From NCBI GenBank assembly GCA_964293155.1, contig CAXYYA010000077.1, forward strand, positions 1 to 9,037: a DNA stretch of 9,037 nucleotides. The letters are read 5' to 3'. The notes below the pieces were generated by a model. It made no database searches. It was given only the letters and a program-made list of their open reading frames with translations, and was not told the origin of the DNA. Positions 5,529 through 9,037 of the stretch are shown one piece after another. Every line of letters begins with the position of its first letter. Positions within the stretch are counted from its first letter, which is position 1. This DNA comes from JAQVEB01 sp028698105. GTDB taxonomy: Bacteria; Bacteroidota; Bacteroidia; Bacteroidales; Dysgonomonadaceae. The position numbers and the translations under genes are program-made.

Positions 5529-5747
5529 TTATTTTTTAGTTTCGGTTTTCTTCTTGTCCGAAGTTGCTTTTTTATCGGCGCATGATTTGGTGTCTTTTGC
5601 CTTATCGCAACATTCTTTTTTGTTATCTTTTTTTGCGCAGCATTCTGTTTTTTCCTTTTTTTGCGCTGTTTTATTGTCTTGAGCCATAACTCCAACCGAA
5701 GCGGAAAGTGCAAACAGCACAGCAACCGATGCAATTAACTTTTTCAT
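5529..5747 (-). CDS. Small secreted Lys/Cys-rich protein with decapeptide repeats
   Basis: This 72-residue protein begins with a classical signal peptide: MKK, a hydrophobic core (residues 4-18) and a probable signal peptidase I site after VMA (20-22), so the roughly 50-residue mature chain starts at Q23 and would be periplasmic or secreted. The mature part is very hydrophilic, with 18 lysines and 5 cysteines. The cysteines are strictly spaced: C36-C37, C46-C47, C56. This defines three 10-residue units, ECCAKKDNKK, ECCDKAKDTK and SCADKKATSD. No aromatic residue occurs after the signal peptide, so a folded hydrophobic core is unlikely. Vicinal cysteines in a basic chain suggest thiol-based metal or redox chemistry, but I recognise no named family. 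It has its own promoter (TATATTTG with an upstream TTGC). A frame-shifted 72-residue reading of the same DNA is less credible because it lacks a proper signal peptide. Confidence 0.85.
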   Translation of the reverse strand: MKKLIASVAVLFALSASVGVMAQDNKTAQKKEKTECCAKKDNKKECCDKAKDTKSCADKKATSDKKKTETKK

Positions 5748-5792
5748 AACTTGATTTTTTTATTTAGTTTCATTATAAATAACATGTCGGTG

Positions 5793-5825
5793 CAAATATA
5801 CGATTTCATTCCTTTTAAATGCAAT
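5793..5825 (-). promoter_or_regulatory. Promoter of the Lys/Cys-rich protein gene
   Basis: On the minus strand ATTGC (complement of 5821-5825) is followed after 20 bases by TATATTTG (complement of 5793-5800), a good Bacteroidetes -33/-7 pair. The start would fall near 5786, leaving an AT-rich leader of about 39 bases. The translation start itself is preceded by an A-rich stretch, not a Shine-Dalgarno sequence. Confidence 0.65.
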
Positions 5826-5900
5826 AGGAGGGAGGTTAATATTATCTAAAATGTATTTAAGAAAAACAGGAATAACGCCTTTTTGCATGCCTATTTTTTC

Positions 5901-5908
5901 TATCTTCG
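5901..5908 (+). promoter_or_regulatory. Possible -7 box for the lolD-peptidase unit
   Basis: TATCTTCG followed by CA is one base off the TAnnTTTG consensus and sits about 30 bases ahead of the lolD ATG. A TTTTG at 5881-5885 is a possible -33 box, but the 15-base spacing is shorter than usual. It is the best candidate in the region from 5826 to 5939, where I see no other element. Confidence 0.4.
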
Positions 5909-5939
5909 CATATTCTTTTGGTTTACAAACAATAAATCT

Positions 5940-6593
5940 ATGATAAAAGTCGAAAACATCCACAAGAGTTTTGGAGCGTTGGAAGTGCTGAAAGGTATCA
6001 ATCTGGAAGTGAAACAAGGCGAAATTGTTTCGATAGTCGGCCCCAGCGGCGCCGGAAAAACCACATTGCTTATGATCATGGGCACACTGGAAAAAGCCGA
6101 TTCAGGGCATGTTTATATTGATGGAAACAAATTGGACAGGCTGGGAGAGCGGAAGTTGGCCGATTTCAGGAACAAAAACATCGGATTCGTTTTTCAGTTT
6201 CATCAGCTTTTGCCCGAATTCACAGCGTTGGAGAATGTGATGATACCGGCGCTTATCGGCAAAAAGCGGCGTGGCGAAGCCGAGAAAAGAGCGAAGGAAT
6301 TGCTCAGGATGATGGGTATGGGCGAGCGCATGGAACATAAACCTTCGGAACTTTCGGGAGGAGAAAAACAACGTGTGGCCGTAGCCCGCGCGCTCATCAA
6401 CGATCCGTTAGTGGTGCTTGCCGACGAGCCTTCGGGCAGTTTGGATACCGAAAACAAACAGGAACTTCACGCGTTGTTCTTCGAGTTGCGCGACAAACTA
6501 AATCAAACTTTCGTGATTGTAACGCACGATGAGCAGCTTGCTTCCATCACCGACCGCACCATACACATGAAAGATGGCCTTATCGTTCAATAA
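5940..6593 (+). CDS. lolD: LolD-type ABC transporter ATP-binding protein (lipoprotein release)
   Basis: This 217-residue cytoplasmic ATPase belongs to the LolD/MacB/FtsE group. In the Lol system it powers LolC/E to release outer-membrane-bound lipoproteins from the inner membrane. Motifs are complete: Walker A GPSGAGKT (34-41), Q-loop Q86 inside FQFHQLLPEFTALENV (85-100), signature LSGGEKQRVAVARAL (139-153), Walker B VVLADE (159-164) with catalytic E164, D-loop SLD (168-170) and H-loop H197. The QFHQLLPEFTALENV stretch is close to the LolD-specific sequence of E. coli and separates it from general MacB ATPases. The ATG at 5940 is chosen over an in-frame TTG at 5883 because homologues begin directly at MIKVENI and the upstream part contains the promoter-like box. 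No permease gene is adjacent. A DPP5-like lipoprotein gene follows after 30 bases. Confidence 0.88.
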   Translation: MIKVENIHKSFGALEVLKGINLEVKQGEIVSIVGPSGAGKTTLLMIMGTLEKADSGHVYIDGNKLDRLGERKLADFRNKNIGFVFQFHQLLPEFTALENVMIPALIGKKRRGEAEKRAKELLRMMGMGERMEHKPSELSGGEKQRVAVARALINDPLVVLADEPSGSLDTENKQELHALFFELRDKLNQTFVIVTHDEQLASITDRTIHMKDGLIVQ

Positions 6594-6623
6594 CACCAGA
6601 TTCAATCCAAAAAAACATATCTT

Positions 6624-8759
6624 ATGAAAGGAAAATCAATAATTATGAGTGTTCTACTAACGGGAGCGCTGTTTTCGTGCACTCCGGTCAATCAAAAACA
6701 GGAGAAAAATAACGATAATGACAAGGAAATTATCGGAAAATCAACGGTGAAGATCGAAAACGGATTGTTAACACCCGAGGTTTTGTACGGTTTCGCGCGG
6801 ATAGACGACGTGAAGGTTTCGCCCGACAATTCCAAAATTTTGTATCAGGTGACGTACGTGAGCGTCGGGCAAAATAAAACTAACTCCGAGCTTTTTATCA
6901 TGAACGCCGACGGCTCGGATAAAAAACAATTGACTACAACAAGTTATCGTGAAAGTAATCCGGAGTGGATTGATAAGGGCAACCGCATCGCTTTTCTGAG
7001 CAACGAAAACGATTCCACACAAATCTGGACAATGGATGCCGATGGCGCGAACAAGCACCAACTCACCGGCGTTGATGGCGATATTGACGGGTTCTCGTTC
7101 TCGCCCGACGGAAGTAAAGTGCTCTTTTTTAAGGGGGTGAAAGTAAAAGAATCCACGCAGGAACGTTATCCCGATCTGGACAAAACGTCCGGGAAAATTA
7201 TAGACGACCTGATGTACAAACATTGGGATACCTGGATCGAGAACGCGCCACATCCGTTTGTCGCCGATCTGAATAACGGACAATTAACGAACATAAAAGA
7301 CCTCCTGCAGGGCGAACCATACGAATCGCCCATGCTTCCCTGGGGCGGAATGGAACAACTGGCCTGGAGCCCCGACAGCAAAATGGTTGCTTACACCTCG
7401 CGAAAGAAAACCGGAAAAGAATATGCCGTTTCCACCAATTCCGATATCTATTTTTACGATTTGGCTACGGGGAAAACCACGAATATGACGGAAGGTATGA
7501 TGGGATATGACACCAATCCGCAATTTTCGCCCGACGGCAAATACATGGCTTGGCAAAGCATGGAACGTGATGGTTACGAGGCTGATAAGAACCGCCTGTT
7601 TGTGATGGATCTGGCTACCGGACAAAAAACGTACGTAACGGAATTGTTCGATTACAATGCCGACTCGTTTATCTGGACGCCCGACAGCAAAAAAATGTAT
7701 ATGATCTCCTGCGTAGAAGCCAAAACACAAATTTTTGACGTTGATCCCTTGGCCAAAACAATCAAACCGGTTACCGAAGGTAAACACGATTATGCCTCCG
7801 TTGCGCTTGCCGGAGAGGGAAAACTTATCGCTAAACGACACTCCATGTCGAAACCCGACGAGATATACTCCGTGAACGTTGCTTCGGGTGAAGCCACGGA
7901 GTTATCGTTCGAAAACAAAGAACTGTTAGACCAGTTGAAGATGGGAGAGGTGGAAGAGCGCTGGATTCCCACAACCGACGGCAAACAAATGCTCACGTGG
8001 GTTATCTATCCGCCCGATTTCGATTCCACAAAGGTTTATCCTGCGCTGCTCTACTGTCAGGGAGGCCCGCAAAGCACGGTGAGCCAGTTTTGGTCGTATC
8101 GGTGGAATATGCAGATCATGGCCGCTAACGGATATATCGTGGTAGCGCCCAACCGTCGTGGGCTGCCCGGTTTCGGACAGGAATGGAACGAACAGATCAG
8201 CGGCGATTACGGCGGACAAAATATGAAGGATTACCTCTCTGCCATTGACGCGCTGGCCAAGGAACCGTACGTGGATAAAGATCATTTAGGTTGTACGGGA
8301 GCAAGTTACGGCGGATTTTCGGTTTATTGGCTTGCCGGCCACCACAACAAACGTTTTAAAGCGTTTCTGTCGCATGCCGGAATTTTTAATTTTGAAGCGC
8401 AATACCTCGAAACCGAAGAGTTGTGGTTTGCCAACTGGGATATGGGCGGCCCATTCTGGGACAAAACCAATGCCGTAGCGCAAAAAACATACGCAACATC
8501 GCCGCACAAGTTTGTGGGTAACTGGGATACGCCCATCATGGTTACGGTTGGCGAGTTGGATTATCGGATTTTGGCATCGCAAGGCATGATGGCGTTCGAT
8601 GCGGCGCAACTTCGCGGCATTCCTTCGCGCATGCTCGTCTTCCCGAACGAAAATCACTGGATTTCCCAACCACAGAACGGAGTTCTTTTCCAACGGGAAT
8701 TTTTCCGGTGGTTTGATCAATGGTTGAAACCCGCGACGACATCGGCCGGACAGAAATAA
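6624..8759 (+). CDS. S9-family dipeptidyl-peptidase 5-like lipoprotein
   Basis: This 711-residue serine peptidase of the prolyl-oligopeptidase (S9) clan would cleave dipeptides from the N-termini of oligopeptides, feeding amino-acid fermentation. The N-terminus is a lipoprotein signal (MKGKS, hydrophobic core, lipobox LFSC with C19), so it is probably lipid-anchored in the cell envelope. Residues about 50-430 form a beta-propeller with recurring SPD/TPD blade motifs (66, 160, 249, 302, 352) and an HWD motif at 200-202. The C-terminal alpha/beta-hydrolase domain has the nucleophile motif GASYGG (S561), GELDYR (D646) and NENHW (H678). The spacings of 85 and 32 residues equal those I recall for Porphyromonas gingivalis DPP5 (S542, D627, H659). 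The usual HGGP oxyanion strand is QGGP here (479-482). It follows lolD by 30 bases without a separate promoter. Confidence 0.9.
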   Translation: MKGKSIIMSVLLTGALFSCTPVNQKQEKNNDNDKEIIGKSTVKIENGLLTPEVLYGFARIDDVKVSPDNSKILYQVTYVSVGQNKTNSELFIMNADGSDKKQLTTTSYRESNPEWIDKGNRIAFLSNENDSTQIWTMDADGANKHQLTGVDGDIDGFSFSPDGSKVLFFKGVKVKESTQERYPDLDKTSGKIIDDLMYKHWDTWIENAPHPFVADLNNGQLTNIKDLLQGEPYESPMLPWGGMEQLAWSPDSKMVAYTSRKKTGKEYAVSTNSDIYFYDLATGKTTNMTEGMMGYDTNPQFSPDGKYMAWQSMERDGYEADKNRLFVMDLATGQKTYVTELFDYNADSFIWTPDSKKMYMISCVEAKTQIFDVDPLAKTIKPVTEGKHDYASVALAGEGKLIAKRHSMSKPDEIYSVNVASGEATELSFENKELLDQLKMGEVEERWIPTTDGKQMLTWVIYPPDFDSTKVYPALLYCQGGPQSTVSQFWSYRWNMQIMAANGYIVVAPNRRGLPGFGQEWNEQISGDYGGQNMKDYLSAIDALAKEPYVDKDHLGCTGASYGGFSVYWLAGHHNKRFKAFLSHAGIFNFEAQYLETEELWFANWDMGGPFWDKTNAVAQKTYATSPHKFVGNWDTPIMVTVGELDYRILASQGMMAFDAAQLRGIPSRMLVFPNENHWISQPQNGVLFQREFFRWFDQWLKPATTSAGQK

Positions 8760-8760
8760 T

Positions 8761-8869
8761 ATCTTTCGATAGCGAGTGTAAAATGTTGCAAAATATTTTT
8801 TAAAAATTTCATTCGAATTATTTTGCAGTTCAGGAAATATGGTTACCTTTGCACTCGCTATCGAAAGAT
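8761..8869. repeat. 18-bp perfect inverted repeat enclosing the tRNA-Asp promoter
   Basis: ATCTTTCGATAGCGAGTG (8761-8778) and CACTCGCTATCGAAAGAT (8852-8869) are exact reverse complements. One T-G position and three more A-T pairs (8780-8782 with 8848-8850) extend the arms to 22. The 73-base interior is very AT-rich and contains a nested inverted repeat, TGCAAAATA (8787-8795) with TATTTTGCA (8819-8827), and the palindrome ATTCGAAT (8811-8818) at almost the exact centre. The left arm begins right after the peptidase stop codon. The right arm overlaps the start site of the tRNA promoter. Confidence 0.85.
8821..8859 (+). promoter_or_regulatory. Stable-RNA type promoter for the tRNA-Asp locus
   Basis: TTTTG (8821-8825) as -33 box and TACCTTTG (8844-8851) as -7 box are 18 bases apart, the best full promoter in the window. 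Start would be near 8858. The 16 bases 8844-8859 are identical to those before tRNA-Ser (3115-3130), including the start-region CACTCGCT. Confidence 0.8.
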
Positions 8870-8878
8870 GGTCGTTTT

Positions 8879-8946
8879 GGTGTGGTAGTTCAGTTGGTTA
8901 GAATATCCCGATGTGTCGGGAGAGTCGCCGGTTCGAGTAACACACG
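8879..8946 (+). pseudogene. Damaged tRNA-Asp-like copy
   Basis: The first 27 bases (8879-8905: acceptor 5' strand, D arm) are identical to the intact tRNA-Asp at 8962-8988. Then it diverges. The anticodon arm is TCCCG, a 6-base loop ATGTGT, CGGGA, one base short of a normal loop, and it can also close as a 6-bp stem with a TGTG tetraloop. The T-loop motif GGTTCGAGT is kept, but what follows is AACACACGAAG. The 3' strand of the T stem is therefore missing and only CACAC can pair with the GTGTG of the acceptor. It cannot fold as a normal tRNA. It lies between the promoter and the working tRNA-Asp, so it should be part of that transcript. Confidence 0.8.
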
Positions 8947-8961
8947 AAGACATAAAATATT

Positions 8962-9035
8962 GGTGTGGTAGTTCAGTTGGTTAGAATACCTGCCTGTCAC
9001 GCAGGGGGTCGCGGGTTCGAGTCCCGTCCATACCG
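8962..9035 (+). tRNA. tRNA-Asp(GUC)
   Basis: A complete class I tRNA: acceptor GGTGTGG (8962-8968) with CCATACC (9028-9034), discriminator G9035; D arm GTTC/GAAT; anticodon arm CCTGC, loop CTGTCAC, GCAGG with anticodon GTC; T arm GCGGG, TTCGAGT, CCCGT. It reads both Asp codons. Only CT follows inside the window, so whether CCA is encoded or a further tRNA follows cannot be seen. Confidence 0.97.
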
Positions 9036-9037
9036 CT

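Noticed and set aside
5516..5734. Alternative 72-residue frame over the Lys/Cys-rich gene
   Set aside because: It is a frame-shifted reading of the same lysine-rich DNA, without a proper signal peptide or ordered repeat; the frame 5747-5529 has both.
5883..5939. Upstream in-frame TTG extension of lolD
   Set aside because: The added 19 residues are aromatic-rich and unlike LolD, and the stretch contains the probable promoter; the ATG at 5940 gives the usual N-terminus.
5760..6017. 85-residue minus-strand reading frame across the lolD start
   Set aside because: It overlaps the promoter of the Lys/Cys-rich gene and the first 78 bases of lolD, has no recognisable domain, and has no promoter box of its own.
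6768..7283. 171-residue minus-strand frame antisense to the peptidase
   Set aside because: It lies wholly within the DPP5-like gene, shows no family features, and has no promoter or start context.
8787..8827. Nested 9-bp AT-rich inverted repeat as terminator of the peptidase gene
   Set aside because: The stem is almost all A/T and is not followed by a T run beyond its own arm; it also forms the -33 box of the tRNA promoter, so a terminator call is not supported.
8879..8946. A second functional tRNA
   Set aside because: The T stem cannot form and the acceptor stem pairs only partly; the anticodon loop is one base short.

Overview
The window looks like a chromosomal core segment from an anaerobic, fermentative member of the Bacteroidetes, most likely the order Bacteroidales. 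Three things support this. Promoters have the Bacteroidetes -7 form TAnnTTTG (TATCTTTGCA, TACCTTTGCA, TATATTTGCA) rather than E. coli-like boxes. Ribosome-binding sites are weak and A-rich. The gene content also fits: a ferredoxin-linked 2-oxoacid oxidoreductase, an RhlE-like helicase with a basic tail, and a dipeptidyl-peptidase 5-like lipoprotein. The genus cannot be fixed from this sequence.

Layout. Positions 1-1609 (+) hold the 3' end of a 2-oxoacid:ferredoxin oxidoreductase operon: the last codons of the alpha subunit, a previously easy-to-miss 53-residue two-helix membrane protein, the TPP-binding beta subunit and the gamma subunit. The operon converges on a DEAD-box RNA helicase (3012-1642, -). 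The junction carries two stacked hairpins, one of them lying inside the helicase coding region on the opposite strand. From the helicase's divergent intergenic region, tRNA-Ser(UGA) is read rightward and ends in a hairpin that probably also serves the facing operon. That operon (5189-3284, -) contains pdxH followed 4 bases later by an Nramp metal transporter. The pdxH leader holds an 11-bp hairpin followed by a T-rich tract. Next come a palindromic repeat element (about 5338-5441) and a tiny secreted Lys/Cys-rich protein (5747-5529, -). A LolD-type ABC ATPase and a DPP5-like peptidase lipoprotein follow as a probable two-gene unit (5940-8759, +). The window ends with a tRNA-Asp locus: a promoter caught inside an 18-bp perfect inverted repeat, a damaged tRNA-Asp-like copy, and an intact tRNA-Asp(GUC).

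How the genes work together. The oxidoreductase subunits form one enzyme that links 2-oxoacid oxidation to ferredoxin reduction (or the reverse, reductive carboxylation). PdxH supplies pyridoxal 5'-phosphate and Nramp imports Mn2+/Fe2+; they share a transcript but no obvious pathway. LolD would power lipoprotein release from the inner membrane, and the next gene encodes a lipoprotein, though that pairing may be coincidence. No mobile element gene, CRISPR array or defence system is visible. The least explained items are the inverted repeat around the tRNA-Asp promoter, the broken tRNA copy, the decapeptide-repeat Cys/Lys protein and the pdxH leader hairpin.
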